Origin: Phlegmacium glaucopus
Lineage: Eukaryota; Basidiomycota; Agaricomycetes; Agaricales; Cortinariaceae
NCBI GenBank assembly: GCA_015039465.1
Contig: MU130497.1
Location: 792,129-856,128 of the forward strand
Reading direction: 5' to 3'
DNA length: 64,000 bases
Shown: positions 1-12,707 of the stretch, piece after piece
Layout: each line of letters begins with the position of its first letter
Numbering within the stretch: the first letter of the stretch is position 1
Made by a program: the position numbers and the translations under genes
The notes under the pieces: model-generated
What the model was told of the DNA's origin: nothing
Database searches by the model: none
What the model saw: the letters and a program-made list of their open reading frames with translations, nothing else

Positions 1-1762
1 CATAACAAAAACCTGGCTCCGCGTCTTTAGAAGCTCGTCCCAGCCGATGTGTGAAACTAGCCGTGTCAGCAAAGCATATGCTCTTGCCCAGGTTCCCCGA
101 AGTCCAGGGGCAGGCAAACGCAGTAATGCTGGTTCACACTGATGAAATGAGTTCCACTGCAAAAAATATCATAGGATAAATAAGACCATACATCATCGTC
201 TTCTGTCTTGTGTCTCTCTGGTAAGATATCTCCGATAGGTCTATGGAAAGGGAGGTGCACTTTTGTAGCTGGTAGGGCACGATGAGCATCACGACCGTTG
301 AATGTAAACATCGGACATGAGTTGAGGGTTAAAAGTGCCTAAAGAAGAGTATAAAAATACGGAACGCAACGGTGAACAACACGTGAGATGGCCATACCGA
401 GTCGTATTGCATAAGGTCGATATAGATATCAGCCAATTTCTCCCATGTGACAAACTCGCTTGGAGCGCAGTTGACAGCTTGACGTGCGAGTTTGAGTGCC
501 CACTGATTTTGTCCTTTCGAACGAAGAAAGTCACATTGAACATGCAATAGGGTATAGGATTGAGGTGTTTGCCTCATGGCTGCGGCCATAATCTGGACTG
601 CCTTGACTTCCTCATCTACAAGGACTTATGAATCATCGCGTCTACATTGAAAATGACAACGTACTCATCCCAATGTAACTCTTTGCCAGCAGGGATGATA
701 CTTCAGGGTCCTTGACCGCCAGTTTCTCAAAAAGATTCGCAGCTTGTTGATATCGTCCGCTGTCCCCGAAATACTTCATGATTCCAGCAGTAAGATGGTT
801 GGAGACTAGGGTGGCAACCTGTATCTCTGGGTCGGACCCAACTTGCCAACCTGGTAAAACCTTTAGAGTCAGAGGACACTCACAGTGATGATGATAACGA
901 GACTAACCTTTTGAAAACAGGGATTCTGCTGCTTGAAGAAAACGGATTTCGCCTTCTGGGGATGGAATGGGATCGAGTTTTCGATACGCGTCAAGGAAAT
1001 ATGTAGCATCATCAGAGTAAAGTATGGCTCTGAGTAGAGCTGATACGTAGGTTTCTTGCCATATTTCTAAAGTGGCTTCATGTCTAGAATCTTGTAAGAC
1101 GAAAGAGAAAGGATGCTGTTTGTGCACACGCACCTTTCGCCACGCAAGTCAATAACGTAGGCGTTAACACCACCAGGTATCTTGACATCAACGCGGATGT
1201 CTACACGAGAGAAGGCGTTGAAGCAACTAGAGAAAAAAGTTACATCTTGCGACATGACGTGCCCGAAAACCACACACCAATAACATCCATTTTTCAACTT
1301 CCATTGCGCCGTTTTAGAGAACCACGCAGAGCTGTCTTCAATTGCATAAGTCAGAGAATTGATATACGCAGCCAGCGATGCAGATGAGGAGGCATCAACG
1401 CCCGAGATGTAATGATATGAGCCGAACTATCTCGGAGATCAGACAAGTTTTCCTATGACGTTGGAAGCTCAACATACATCCCGCTGACCGGCCTTCCCAG
1501 TACTTTTAACAACATGACATAGATCTGGAGGACCGAGTTCTCGAAATGAAGCTAAAGCCGCGCGTCAGCAATATCCTCAGGTTCATACATCACAGAAATC
1601 GGACACGTACATAATGATTCCGTTCGAGCCGTTAAGGATTCCCCAAGTTCAACCTGGGTTTTTGAAAGTCAATAGATCATTTCGTAATATAAATATATGT
1701 ATTCAAACCTCAAATATCTCAGGGATATCCTTGAATGATGCTTCAGCCATGCCATTGACCAT
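1..1762 (-). CDS. Exomer subunit of the ChAP family (Chs5p-Arf1p-binding; BCH1/BUD7-like), 3' end cut by window
   Basis: Ten exons can be read on the minus strand: 1762-1709, 1653-1611, 1551-1478, 1426-1278, 1226-1134, 1083-908, 850-665, 615-398, 338-192 and 156-1 (open). Joined, they give family hallmarks: RELGPPDLCHVVKSTG, GSYHYISGVDASSSASL, NAFSRVDIRVDVKIPG, AYRKLDPIPSPEGE, NCAPSEFVTWEKLADIY with TPR-like character, TLNSCPMFTFNGRDAHR and GWDELLKTRSQVFVM. ChAPs are the cargo adaptors of exomer, which with Chs5 and Arf1 moves proteins such as chitin synthase from the trans-Golgi to the plasma membrane (family knowledge). The start could be the ATG at 1762 or 1750. Only the extreme C-terminus should be missing. 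In-frame stops seen in a naive reading disappear once the introns at 1610-1552 and 1477-1427 are removed, so the gene looks intact. The last intron (191-157) is only 35 nt. Confidence 0.9.
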
Positions 1763-1920
1763 GGTGACGATGGTGTGAACTTGTAAGGGCGGGTGTTTAA
1801 CTAACCCGGTATTGCAATATACGACCAACTCAAGTTCACAGCAATTGCCAAACAATAGTAGGCCCGGCATTACGTAATATAATATCAAGCAAGTTAGGAA
1901 CTCTGGCTCCGGCAATGACA

Positions 1921-2030
1921 GTTATTAGTATTACTGGTACTAATAGTTATTAGTATTACCGGTACTAATAGTTATTAGTATTACCGGTACTAATAGTTAT
2001 TAGTATTACTATTACTGGTACTAATAGTTA
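1921..2030. repeat. Tandem repeat, about 25-nt unit, over 4 copies
   Basis: The unit TACTAATAGTTATTAGTATT followed by ACYGG recurs head to tail. The third and fourth copies are separated by a short TATTACTAT-type expansion. It lies just upstream of the ChAP gene start (minus strand), in its probable promoter region. Confidence 0.85.
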
Positions 2031-2325
2031 TGCACATTTTGCCTTGATGGAGATGTTAAGTATGTGGTTCCGATTTAAGATCGGTAGGAAATCCAAGTTC
2101 AGAAATGGAAGTCAGGGACCAGGGTGACTATCCTTTCAAATTCTATTGCATTCTTGTATTACGTGCATGAAATACTACTAGTACACGAGCCGCTAGAATT
2201 GGCTGGATGACCATTTCAGGCTTACTGTCATTCCGTTGATATAAGTAGACTGACATCATGAGCAATAAGACAGACGCTGCCTATTGGGGACAATGATGAA
2301 TGGTCCTGAGTCTCACGATTTATTA

Positions 2326-2796
2326 CAGCTACATGCAAAACCCTAGGTACCCTCTCGAATTTCCACTCGTGCGCCTTTGTTTGTATAAACAACCTCTTTT
2401 GGTAGCACAAGGTCCTGTGCTTCGCGACGATGTCCTCTTTCGGCACACATGTCGGTTACGTGTGGAGCTACTACTCCACCTATAATGGAGGGTTACATAG
2501 TTAGAGTCGGTTGAGTATCTGGTTTCCCTTGTAACTATAACCACTATGACTTACCACTATATTCCTGAAGCCTATTGGCTATGACATAGCGTTGGTATGG
2601 ACAAGTTGTAACAGCGCCAGCAACTCAATGGACGTGTTGTGCAAGCGATGGATGGAGCTTGGAGCGGTTGAAGGGTTCTAGTGCCATCCTAACCCCACAG
2701 CTTGCGCGTCATTACTTAACCAAAAGTGGTTGTTTATACAAACAAAGGCGCACGAGTGGAAATTCGAGAGGGTACCTAGGGTTTTGCATGTAGCTG
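2326..2796. mobile_element. Non-autonomous Tc1/mariner-like MITE with 77-bp terminal inverted repeats
   Basis: 2326-2402 and 2720-2796 are near-perfect inverted repeats that begin CAGCTACATGCAAAACCC. TA dinucleotides flank both ends, as expected for a TA-duplicating Tc1/mariner-type element. The interior of about 317 bp has no recognisable transposase. Superfamily assignment rests on the CAG start and TA flanks only. Confidence 0.7.
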
Positions 2797-3289
2797 TAAC
2801 GTAAATTTGAACATACCGAAAGTCGAAAAGTTAAAATAACATTGAGCAGAGAAAATCTGCGGATAAACATTGAGATCGCACAGTCACCAGATCAGATAAA
2901 AGTTCCCACCAAAGAGGTAGGTGTTATGGGTGATGGATGATGGGTCCCTATGTACAGCACCTTGTAAGCTTCCGTCCTTCAGGCTTAACCTGCCAGATGG
3001 ATAAAGGAATACCATGACAGTTGATAATACTCGATATCTTGAGCCGATCTTCCTTTCTGACTAACAAAACTGTCACGACGATTCGTGCAATATCGAAACG
3101 CTAAGGACTCACGAATCAATAACGGCCTTGAATTGACAAGAGAATTCAAATGACCATACATCAAGTTCCCATTTTGAAATATACAAAGGACTTGACTGGA
3201 AAAAAAAATCATTGCGCACTGAACTCTCGATGTGAGTAGGCGAAACAAGTTTTTCCATTGACATACATTCTGATGCCTCCACAAGGATG
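2797..3289. other. Intergenic, nothing recognised
   Basis: Short ORFs on the minus strand have no recognisable domain. I see no RNA gene or element ends here. Confidence 0.5.
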
Positions 3290-5041
3290 TCCAGGATACC
3301 TAACATTGTTAAAAGTGTCAAAATATAATATATAAATAAGCCGGCGACCGCAAGCCTCTGACTCAATTTCCAGACGGCCCATATGAGGCTCAAGATGGCT
3401 TTTAGGTTGTCAACGATCAGCACATGCAAAGCAGCCTGCCACATGGCATAGTGTCAACGAAAGGAGGTACCTTCGGCGAAAGCAAGACCGACAAGCATAA
3501 AAATTGCACAGGCTGCCAGTGAATCACTTTGTCACGGCATAAGATATCCTAGAACAAACATGTAAGTATTATAAGTAGTACTTGCCATATCATTAACATT
3601 CGTAGATACCCCAACAAGAATAAAATACCTTTACGGGCATCCACGGAGAATTCCGCACTAGATCAACTTCTATTAATGGAAAGTGATAAAGTAATCGTAT
3701 GCTCTCGTATACTCCTTTCGATTTAGTCGTACTATCCGGGGTAATCTGGGGTAATAAAAGATGCTCACCCGTACTGTAAAGTAGTATAAAGCTGGCATCC
3801 GATTCAAAGACAGCACAACATCAACAGAGTTGGAGTTAGAGGAAATGCATACAATCTATGGCCTGTCAGAATCATATTTTTATATGAAGAGGATGCAATG
3901 GGCCGGGCTAGTGATGTGCTGTGATGTGCTGGCTTGGCCTGGAAGCCAGAAGCCAGGCCAAGCAGAGCAAAATAGGCCAGGCCAAAGCCAAGCCATGAGC
4001 TTGGCTTGGCTTGGCCTGTGGCCTATTTTAAAGCCACAGGCCAAGGCCTGAGCCATGGCTTTGGGAAATTTTTTGACAGGACAGTGAAATTTGATTTTTC
4101 TAAAAATAATTTATCATAAAAAAGTTGATTACATGGGATATTTTTATTCATTTAAGGATAATTCATACACAAAATAATGATTAGAATTGATGATGAATTT
4201 AGGCAGAAAAAATGTTATGTATTTTATTTTTAACTAATCTTCACTCTTTTAGGTACAAGCCATGCAAGGCCAAGCCAAGGCCAAGGGGTTTGGCCTTGGC
4301 CTGGAAAAAGTAAAGCCAAAGCCAAGGAAAGCCATGGTTTTCAGGCCAAAGCCAAGCCAGCACATCACGCCAATGGCGTTGGAAAACGAGAAAAGTGTAG
4401 AGACCAATGGGCCGTTACTCACCTGAGCAAGTTGGAGGTGCTTTAAAGTGTCCAAAACTGCGCTTCCGTACATGTTGAATGTAATTCCAAGAATTACGAA
4501 CACTTGAATGAGACATTTGCCAAGGACGGACACAAGTGGATCCAGAAAGTGAGCGACGTGGGCGAATGCTTTGTATGGCAGGAACGAGCCCATAAATAAG
4601 CCAGTTTAATTTGTGAAAGTGATCGTATATAGCAGCTCCCAAGGTTCAAGTTCAAGGCCTTCAATAAAATAAATATGTGCCGCCAGTGAAGCCAGTGAAA
4701 GGCTAGGGTTAAACGTCTTGAAATAAAAAATTCCTGGCGATTATCCTGGCATAACGACATCGAAGATGACATTGATTTCATAATTCAAGCCTCCACGTTT
4801 AATACTTTGATTTCCTCCAGGTCATGTCATCAACTCACCAAATGAAGCATGGCAGTGTAGGCCAGTGTTGACTCGGACTTGATTGTGGGTATGTAGCACA
4901 GGGTTCAACGGGCATCGGCGCAAAGACACACCCGAAAGGGAAATATATCCAGGACCGGACCATCAATATGTGCATTCCACACTCCACATTCCTGTTATTG
5001 ATAAGATCCTTCAGTTGCCAGCCCTTCGCTGCATATGACAC
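3290..5041 (-). CDS. Possible multi-exon gene for an unrecognised polytopic membrane protein
   Basis: Three separated minus-strand pieces look like exons with plausible splice sites and hydrophobic content. One, near 5041-4835, ends before GTGAGT. One at 4593-4423 contains LGKCLIQVFVILGITFNMYG and ends before GTGAGT. Pieces near 3540-3485 and 3444-3290 contain LAACAIFMLVGLAFAE and AILSLIWAVWKLSQ. I cannot name a family, and start, stop and full exon structure are not established. An inserted element (3904-4370) would lie in one of its introns. It may equally be a decayed gene. Confidence 0.3.
3904..4370. mobile_element. Short palindromic element rich in GGCTTGGCC/GGCCAAGCC, hAT-like ends
   Basis: The left part reads GTGATGTGCTGGCTTGGCC and the right part ends GGCCAAAGCCAAGCCAGC then ACATCAC, an inverted arrangement of about 25-40 bp packed with further GGCCTTGGCC-type repeats. 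The core of about 190 bp is AT-rich with no coding. The flanks CAATGGGC (left) and CAATGGCG (right) are an imperfect 8-bp duplication, which fits a hAT-type insertion but is not proof. Confidence 0.55.
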
Positions 5042-5068
5042 ATCTCTTTATTCAACGACGGTTATGGG

Positions 5069-7866
5069 ATGTTGTTGCTTCAGAATTTCACTCACCGGCT
5101 CCGCAGAACAAGTCCCACTGACCAAGTCGTCGATGGGGAACCTAAGGACGTCGAGAAAGACACCCCACAAACTACGGAAAGCCGAGAAATGGCCCATAAT
5201 AGGTTTATACCCTCTCGTCTCTCTTCAAGCTTCAAGGCCAGGGGGCACGGCTTGAAACACACCCTTTTCAATGGGTTGTCTACTTCAACTCATGAGTCTC
5301 ATCAGAGTCCAACCTATCGTGGCCTTCCAATTATCTCAGGAGTCCTGATACCCTTCTCTATCCTTCTCTCGATACCAGGTCTGACCGCTCGTTGGTACAT
5401 TAAAACCGATGAGAATCATGTGACTCTAGACACCCGCCCGAACCCTCTTCTCCTTGACTTGGGAATGGGATTTAGCATGGCTTGCGGTGTCCTTGCCAAT
5501 ATTTGCCTTGTTGTGAGATTTGCAGAACGCAATGTGTTGTGGATGACATGGCTGTGTATTGTTTTTCTTACCCTGCATGGTGAGCGTCAGTCTATAACTA
5601 TCAACGTCATTATTGACCGCTAAGACAGACATTATAAATATATGTGCGGTCACCATATTTGGTGTTCAACACCGTTTTAACGACGGTTTTACCTATGGCC
5701 AATCATTCTGGTTCACTGTTTGCTCTACCATCGCTTCAACTGCAACAAACATAACGCTAGCCATTGACTATTCACGAACGAAGGACTTTGTCAATTGTGG
5801 CGCGTACACCTTAGTAATATTGGAATCTTCCTTTTGCTTTGCTGACTTGCATACTTAATAGGGAGTGGCCTAACGCACAAACAACGTTCTCTTGTTATTA
5901 TTATCATTGTCTTACTCTCCTACCTCGCTTTAGGATCATTGATCCAAAGTTTTATACTCCACGTGTCTTTTATTGACGCACTCTATTTCAGTCTTGTTTC
6001 TATCGAAACTATTGGTAGAGATTATATACTGTTTGCATTCTTTCTTTTGCTCATCATGCAACCTAGGTTTCGGGGACCTCCGTCCCATATCAGCCGGCAC
6101 TCGGATCTTTAGTAGCTTCTACATTGCAGGGGGCATGCTCAATCTCGCACTTGCAGTAGCCCTCTTACGCGAAGTGCTTTTAGAGGGGGTAGCAATAGGA
6201 TTCCAAGCCCGTGTCATAGCCATCCGGACACGTCAACGCGAGCGTCGCATTCGAACCCGCTGGCGAACCGCGGTGAAATTGCGCCTCAGAGATAACAACG
6301 TCCCAATGTGGGTCGTAGATAACAGCGACGAAAACGATGATCAAGATTGGCATTACCATCACAAAGATTACTGGTGGAAATGGCTTAATCACGGTTGGAA
6401 CTCTCTGAGGAAACGATTATCATGCGCGACTGCCGACAGGCATCCCCGCAGACGCAAACATTTGAACCTAGAAGCACTCTCAGAGTCCCAAATGGAGGAG
6501 GCTGCGTTGGAAGCTGGCGCACCTCTTGCAGATCTATTACCACCTAGGCTGCAATCGGCGTCTCTGGCAGCTATAAGTGACGACTTGGAAGGTGATGACG
6601 ACGAAGTGCCTATAAGCGATCGTGGCGGGGTGCCTCTTATGCAATCAATGACCATGCAGGACGAGGCATCCCTAGAAGACACCTTGGCAGCCGAAGAGAA
6701 GGTCGCTTTTTTTGCTCGATTGACTGTGGCATTGTTGGTTTTCATTGTGTTCTGGATGGTACTTACTTATTTTTCACTGGTTTTACTCGCGCAGGCATCT
6801 AACGGTCACTTTTAGGCTGGATCAGCTATATTTATGAAGACAGAAACATGGAGCTTCGGAACGGCGGCATACTTCTGTAAGGTCACCTCTGTCGCTTTGT
6901 TGTCAACATTTTTGAGAAGTACATTATTACAGGCTTCATTTCTTTTACGACAGTAGGCTATGGTAGGAATTATCAACCGTCTCAATGACGTAGTTGTTAC
7001 TCAATTGCTTGTCTAGGTGATTTTTCACCACAGACACCGGCAGGTCGATCCATTTTCGTTGTTTGGGCCCTGTTGGGAGTAGCGGCCATGACGATTCTCA
7101 TATCCAGTACGCTGGTTTTTTTTTGACTATTCATAAATTCATCTTTCTTCTTTTATTACTTACAACAAGTCCTCGTTGAGGCCTATTCAAGCCAGTTCAA
7201 GAGCGTGATCCGAAGCAACGTTTTTCCAAACGACTTCAACGTAACTGATGATGCAAGTGGAACACGCCAAATCCGATTTCTTGAATCCAATAGAACGGTA
7301 AAGGCAGGGACCAATGAAGAGGTCATCTCGCCTATGTCACTCTCAGCCACCTCATCGTCATTCGGGAACCCGTCTTCTGCCTTAGCAACGTCTCCCAGGA
7401 CCGGACATCGCGATTGGGAACCCACCATGACATCAATTCCAGAAGATGGTTCCCAGAAGAGCAAGAAGAAAAGTGTCGAGTCTCTTCATGAAATTCTGCG
7501 GCGTGCTCAAACCATGCTTGTTTCTGAGAACTGGTTTGAAGACGCCAAATCAATTGAATTAAAGTTAGATTTGAGAACTCCACGGATCACTCCTCTATCT
7601 GACAGTGGGGTGAGTACGTTCCCATCCTTGATGGTTTGTGCCTTACCTTTGTTTTTTTAGAAAGTCAATAGGGTTGCCCAGCTGGAAAGTACGTTAGAGT
7701 CTCCTTATCAAATTTTTTTTTTTCAAACCTTACTCTTTGAATTATATTAGAGGCTATGCAAGAGATCATCACCGCTGCACAATGTGCCTTGGATGCTTTG
7801 AATGCCCATGCTGATGATGCAATTCAGCCACATTCATCCGGCTCAACAGTTTGCCGAAACGTCTAA
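5069..7866 (+). CDS. TOK1: TOK-type outward-rectifying two-pore-domain K+ channel, copy 1
   Basis: Ten exons: 5069-5579, 5629-5799, 5862-6014, 6067-6758, 6816-6876, 6933-6962, 7017-7106, 7170-7609, 7661-7688 and 7751-7866. The product has several membrane spans, then two pore loops: P1 SIETIG/FGDLRP and P2 FISFTTVGYGDFSP. That is the fungal TOK layout (8 spans, 2 pores) for K+ efflux at the plasma membrane. Both selectivity filters are split by introns. Between the pores lies a charged cytoplasmic insert (RQRERRIRTRWR, then KHLNLEALSESQMEEAALEAGAPL). The C-terminal tail is Ser/Thr-rich. The second intron (5800-5861) has a GC donor. The start is uncertain; ATG 5189 is an alternative. It is a tandem paralogue of the gene at 9903. 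Confidence 0.9.
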
Positions 7867-9902
7867 TAATAGATTTGTGTGTTGCACTCTGTTACACTTC
7901 CTTACGGCATTGCCCCATGATCAAAGTGGCTTACAGATTCCGAGTGTAGAAACAAAAGTAGTTTCTCGACAAGTCGTCATGGAATGAATAAGTTGCGACG
8001 GTCGCGTAGGGTCCAAGAAAAGTCCGAGACTGCTGTGAACAAAGATATGACCTCAGAGAGCGCTCCATCGCACTTGATAAAATTTGCAAGGATCATCAAC
8101 TGACCAGTTGAGTGAAGTTCTTAGACAGGTGGCGCAGGGTGCTGCCGCGGGGACGCCACGTGCATCCAAGCGCTAAGGATTGGCACCAATATATCTATTG
8201 AGTTGCCTGACCCTTTTACATAATTAAAGACTACAATAATGTAATTGTATTCAAAATCTGTGAACTCTGGATAAATCATCAGCCGACAATAGAAAATTTA
8301 AAAAGAATTGAGTACTTCGAGCACCGGACCGGGCCGTTCCTCCTTGACTCATGGTCAACCCCGCAGCAACCCCGCACGGCTTTTTTTTTTTGGGTAACCT
8401 TGTATGTCACAGGGGCTGTCTGTGTCATTCTCTAACCTTTTAAGGCAACAACACAATATTTAAAGGAGCTCATGAGGCCACTCTGACCTATTCTCTTTTG
8501 GTGATAATGATAAAGCCATTTCCCAAAGTCAGTTCTGACATAGGAAACCTCCAAAAGAAAATTAGAATCGGAGACTTCCCATCACGGAGAAATTACCTTT
8601 TTGGACCGAATGATACTATTTGAAGGGGGTTAAGGCCAATAGCTCTTAAATTGCTTTATCTACCCCAAGGCAATTTTACTATTATTTTAGCAATCCCGGG
8701 ACCTCACCCCCTTGGTTCAAATTCTTGCTGGGATATTCTGGCAACCTCTGAAAGAGGAGTGTGTACTAATTATGATTGCGTCATAGTCAAACCTTTTTTT
8801 ATGTACATATCTTTCGGTAAGTTTTTTGGCATCTCGAGATTTGAACATACCACTGGTGTGAGCTCAGCAATGATCTCGGAGGCCGATAACGTTTTCCAAG
8901 AGACTCCAATTTTTTTATAGCAGTTGTTTACATAGGACATTCGTGGTCTATAACTTGTTGGCAACGAGGAAGTGAACTTAAATTTCCGTTCGATATGTAA
9001 GCACGCTACTTATAATTCTGTCAAGACGCTGGGGTATCGGCATTTCAGTACTTCGGCACGGCATACCGGCATTGTGACAGAGTAGCGACGTCACAGAAGC
9101 CCTCACAGCTCTCTCTTCCTCTGATGCCAATTGATGCCAACCTGGTCCTCTGAGTCCACTCCACATAAAAACAGTTTTCAGCCATGAAAATCTGGCATGG
9201 ACTTGGATGACGGAATAGGAAGGACTCGTAAGTCGTCAGACCATATGCATGATGTTGCTTGACAATGCTGACCCTACTGTTTGTTCAGGTATTGTTCTAT
9301 CTTGGTTCCATCCGGATAGGGTCTCCAGGAGTCTTTTTGGATTCATGCCTGAATAACGTTAACTCAAGATTGATTTTTTGCTCAGTTCTCGTCCTGAAAA
9401 GCGCTTGGCATATGCTCCACCCCTTTCCGACGCAGTCAAGTCTTCTTTTTTCATTCAGAATGCCTTCGTAGGAATCGGTATCCAGATACAGATCGTTTCA
9501 AGGGCTACTACACCTCTGAGGGGCTTAAAGTTTTTGGGGTCCTCGAAGTATCAATGGACAGCCGTGCGGACGAAAACACAGCCGGAACAACTGTCTAACT
9601 TTCAGGTCGAAATAAACACTAACCTAACAGCTTGAGTCAGGCATTAGACTATATGCTTCACCTACAAATGACAGACCGAAAGGAGGACCGAGCTAGAGGA
9701 GGCACCTTGGAGGCACATTATTGTCATGCCAGGTACGATCGCACGGACATCATCCGACCCTTCTGTGTGGCTATTAATTTGCCTCGAGGTGTCAGTCATG
9801 GACACTTGCAAAATTCGGCAAACATTTCTTTCAAGGAAAAGTATATAAGGATAGCACAAGACTTGTGCATTGAAACACAACGCCTTTTTTCCCCTGGAGT
9901 AC
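7867..9902. other. Intergenic spacer between the two K+ channel genes
   Basis: About 2.0 kb. Short ORFs have no family signature. I see no tRNA and no terminal repeats. The last few hundred bases should hold the promoter of the downstream channel gene, but no motif can be assigned safely. Confidence 0.6.
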
Positions 9903-12707
9903 ATGGATCGCCAAATATTGGTCCTTCCACCTACCGTCCCTCGGGCTCTCGCCGGACACACATTAGATGATGCTCGACAAGACATCGAAGACGAGAGAAC
10001 CCATCGGACACTGGATGAGAAAACGATGGCTTTACCATCTCTTCATCGACCTCCATACGTTCGGTTGGGCGCGAACGCTGCCAACCCCAGCTCGATAGCA
10101 CCGCTGTCCACTCATGGGCCCACATTCAACTCGGACCAGAACCAGACGTATCGCATTCTACCCATTATTGCTGGTGTACTCATACCGTTCTTGGTGCTCC
10201 TCTCTATCCCAAGTCTAACAGGTCATTGGTACGTGCAGACAGACGGGAAGAAAGTGACAATGTCTCGTCCAAACCCTCTTCTTCTTGTTGTTGGCATGAG
10301 TCTGGGCATGGCGTGCGGCGTTCTCGCAATTATGTGTCTTGTCTTAAGATTCGCGGAGCGAAGAGTCAAGAAGATGACTTTGCTCTGTATTATTTTCCTT
10401 TCAATGCATGGTTCGTGCCTTCCTCCCAAGACTTACATTTCTGCTAACGGCCATAACGGATTGCGAACCGTAGAACTGATAAATATATCTGCGGTCACTA
10501 CCTTCGCCGTGCTTCATCGTTTCAACGACGGATTCACCTATGGGCAGCCATTCTGGATGACTGTTTGCTCAACAATTCTTTCAATAGCGACCAACATTAC
10601 GCTAATAATCGATTATAACCAAACCAAAGCTTTTGCCAAGTGTGGTACGTTAGAGTCTTTTTCTCTTATCAGACTGTCCTTATTGATATCCATGTCCTCT
10701 CCAATAACAGGTAGTGGTCTAACGCACAAACAACGTTCTCTCGTCGTCATTATCATTGTATTACTCTGTTATCTTACTTTCGGCTCATTCATACAGACCT
10801 TCCTGCTAAAAACGACTTTCCTTGATGCACTTTATTTCACCGTCGTCACCATCGAAGCCATTGGTGAGCATGGACCTCAGATACATAAAATTTTCTTTTC
10901 ATTTGCTTGTTTGCATTCAAACATAGGTTTCGGAGACATCCACCCAACTTCCACTGGAACGAGAATATTCACCAGCTTGTATATCTCCGGGGGCATGGTT
11001 AACATTGCGCTAGCAGTTGCACTCTCACGGGAAGCGCTTCTCGAGGCTGCAGCAGCTGGTTTTCGTGAGCGGGTCAAGAAGCTTCGCGCTCAACAACGCA
11101 AGCGACATATTCGGGACCGCTGGAGGGCGGCTGTGAAGTGGCGTCTCCGAGCTAAGAATCTCCCGCTATGGATTGAAGACGACCATGTAGCTGACGATTC
11201 TCGACATCACCAGAGTCCCTGGTGGACTCGGGCCAAGCAAGCTTGTTCTCTTTGGTGGAGAAAATTGTCACTTCTGTCAGAAGATCGCCCTTGCTATGCT
11301 CCCAGTCATAAACACTTAAATTTAAATGCTCTGACGGAGTCTCAGCTTGAAGCTGCAGCCTTAGAAGCCGGGGCACCGCTCGAAGACCTATTGCCTACTA
11401 GACTCGAAACGCCAGCAAAAGATGGAGAGAAAGTAGACATCCAACCTCAACCACTGTTGACGCATATGCGAATAGGAGGGATGGTTTCTCTTCTTGGTCA
11501 ATTCGCTATTGCTTTCACGCATAGCCGCATGGACGTGGATATCGAAACTGTTACAAATCATGACGAAGATTCCATACAACAAGAACAGCCAGTTAGAGAG
11601 AGACTCGGAGTGCCATTTACAAGGACACTCACCATGCAGGACGACGAATCATTTTTGAAGGAACTAGAAGCCGAGGAAAGGATCGCTTTTATCGCTCGAC
11701 TGTCAATAGCTTGTTTGATTTTTATTGTTTTCTGGGCGGTATGCACGCTTCCTTAGTATATCTTGGTCACTCGAAGATAACTAATAATTTTATTTCCAAT
11801 TTTAAAGGTTGGGTCGGCTATTTTCATGAAGACAGAAGGATGGACAATCGGGACAGCGGTATACTTTTGTAAATGTCTTGTTCTTTCTTTGACCACTGCT
11901 CTGATCCGATACTCAGGTTTCATCGCTTTCAGCACGGTCGGATATGGTAAATCATCATTGACTGTGATCAATTATCCTCCTTTCATTTCTTCATTCAGGT
12001 GATTTCTCACCCAAAACACAAGCGGGCCGATCAATTTTCGTTGTATGGGCACTCATAGGAGTTGCTACCATGACCACATTAATATCAAGTATGGCTGTCA
12101 GCGTAACTCTGATTGTTTATTTTACTTATTATTGCGTGTAGTCATAACAGAGGCATACTCAAAATCATACAAGAGTGCTATCAAAACTGAAATGAACAAT
12201 GCCAGATCTTCAACCGAGGATGCGTTTACGCGACAACGATTCCTCGATTCCCGGACTGTGGCTAGCACAGGGACGGAACAAGAATTTTCCCCATATCCCC
12301 CACTTCCCTCTCAATTTAGGAATCCGACTTTTCCTTGTCCACGAAACGACCTCACCTGCAAGATACCGGGTGTGCCTCTGACTCGGAAGGCCGAATGTGA
12401 CACGTATAAGCAAACTAGGAAGCATCTGACTACACTTTCTCTGGACATCTTGCGTCGCGCGGAACATTTGCATTCGCTCCTTAGAAATGTAGAAGATAGT
12501 GAGCAACCTGAAAATGTGAGCCCCAGTTTTGTTGTCCCCTTGAGCTCGATTTGAATTACATGATCTGTTGTTTATCATAGGTGGCGTATATCAACCAGGC
12601 TGAAAGTACGCCCTTTTAACCCTTCATCGATGCATGCATTCATATTTTATTAAACAGGGATGATTCAAGATATTGTTGCTGCTGCGACTCGCGAAAGACG
12701 GCCGTGA
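9903..12707 (+). CDS. TOK1: TOK-type outward-rectifying two-pore-domain K+ channel, copy 2
   Basis: Same architecture and intron positions as the copy at 5069. Exons: 9903-10410, 10474-10644, 10711-10863, 10927-11738, 11808-11868, 11917-11946, 11999-12088, 12142-12515, 12581-12605 and 12658-12707. P1 reads TIEAIG/FGDIHP (Ala replaces the first filter Thr of TIGFGD in copy 1). P2 reads FIAFSTVGYGDFSP. Shared segments include HRFNDGFTYGQ, LTHKQRSL and KHLNLNALTESQLEAAALEAGAPL. The inter-pore linker is longer than in copy 1, with an extra stretch around HMRIGGMVSLLGQF. The C-terminus ends RERRP. The start MDRQILVL at 9903 is chosen because the frame is open and the segment aligns loosely with copy 1; ATGs farther down the exon are possible. 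Confidence 0.9.

Noticed and set aside
1427..1610. Apparent in-frame stops and a frameshift in the exomer gene
   Set aside because: Explained by two normal introns (1610-1552 and 1477-1427) with good donor, branch and acceptor sites; the joined exons match the family.
10223..10447. Overlapping ORFs on both strands within the K+ channel genes
   Set aside because: They are shadows of the channel exons, with no independent conserved motif.
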